A DNA stretch of 64,000 nt, taken from Auanema rhodensis. Its lineage: Eukaryota > Nematoda > Chromadorea > Rhabditida > Rhabditidae. Under the pieces are notes generated by a model. The model saw nothing but the letters and a program-made list of their open reading frames with translations. It was not told the DNA's origin and made no database searches. The position numbers and the translations under genes are program-made. Below, one piece after another: positions 63,542 through 64,000 of the stretch; position 1 is the first letter of the stretch, and the number at the start of each line of letters is the position of its first letter. Location: the NCBI GenBank assembly GCA_964057225.1, contig OZ059896.1, forward strand, positions 6,634,001 through 6,698,000, given 5' to 3'.

Positions 63542-64000
63542 GATGAAGAAGAGTTACAGGAGAAGCCATATGAGAGAAAGTAATATTAAAATATGATGTA
63601 AATATGGTTCGTGATACAAGCTGCTTATACTATGAATATTTTATTATAATAAATAACTTTTTCTTCCTTTTGAAATGTTTCGATAAAAGAATAGAAAGTT
63701 GTAGATGCTCAGTGCTCAACATGTATATCTGATTTCAGCTGTATAATCTCGATCCACTATCTGGTAAACGAATGAAATTGTCAGAAATTTATCTTAAATT
63801 TACTAATTACAATAGAAATGAAGTCAAAGAAGAAGCCTAGGAATTTATAAAAATTTTGGTTGGAAAAATGAATATTTACATGGAAAATGAAGAGAAGCAT
63901 TAGATGATGAATGTTGCAACATACATGCACATACACATAGTAAACCAACGTCAATTGTTCAATTGTCTTCAGAAATCTAAGAAACATTGATGAAACTGGA

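Larger units (their letters stand above)
58401..64000. other. Gene-poor, low-complexity region
   Basis: No gene I can support in about 5.6 kb. It contains AT runs (about 59034-59056, 59411-59446), TC, TG and GA microsatellites, and from about 60.9 to 63.6 kb a purine-rich plus strand. The longer frames on the minus strand here are pyrimidine-driven (Phe/Leu/Ile/Ser) artefacts. Confidence 0.6.

Noticed and set aside
1-64000. CRISPR arrays, phage, bacterial operon or viral genes
   Set aside because: None seen; introns and gene content are eukaryotic throughout.

Overview
The window reads as nuclear DNA of a nematode. It is AT-rich. Introns are mostly 40-50 nt, exons small and numerous, and several start codons sit just downstream of a 3' splice-like site, as expected for spliced-leader trans-splicing. 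The proteins are nematode-like: a storkhead protein of HAM-1 size, an ELKS protein ending in GIWA, and adjacent sec24 and POLD2 genes. From memory, C. elegans orthologues of HECTD1, sec-24.1, ham-1 and elks-1 all map to linkage group IV, so the window looks like a piece of that ancestral chromosome. I cannot fix the clade or species.

Layout. 1-9114 (-): HECTD1-type E3 ubiquitin ligase, cut by the window edge inside its HECT domain. 10602-13576 (+): Cys-loop ligand-gated ion channel with an unusual acidic N-terminal extension, tail-to-tail with 13644-15932 (-), an aminergic-type GPCR. About 16-21.2 kb is non-coding. 21269-25875 (+): SEC24 (COPII cargo adaptor), followed in an operon-like arrangement by 26295-28651 (+), DNA polymerase delta subunit 2. 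28995-31754 (-): inositol polyphosphate multikinase. 32849-35768 (-): storkhead/HAM-1-type winged-helix protein. About 36-45.4 kb is mostly non-coding, with a doubtful minus-strand coding-like patch at 45.4-46.3 kb. 47117-50973 (+): ELKS active-zone coiled-coil protein. 51583-58156 (-): an adhesion-type seven-TM receptor with cadherin, FN3-like, EGF, hormone-receptor and GAIN/GPS modules. 58.2-64 kb is low-complexity, partly purine-rich DNA.

The genes do not form one pathway. HECTD1, SEC24, POLD2 and IPMK are housekeeping functions. The channel, aminergic GPCR, ELKS, HAM-1-like factor and adhesion GPCR suggest neuronal roles.

Most noteworthy: (1) the adhesion GPCR, whose domain order I cannot match to latrophilin or full-length Flamingo and whose GPS lacks the HL(T/S) cleavage triad; (2) recurrent AAG 3' splice sites (at least 16 introns in seven genes), each forced by reading phase; (3) one channel intron that seems to lack any AG; (4) a collagen-like Gly-X-Y minisatellite inside SEC24. 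Exon models were built by hand from reading phase and homology; no search was run.
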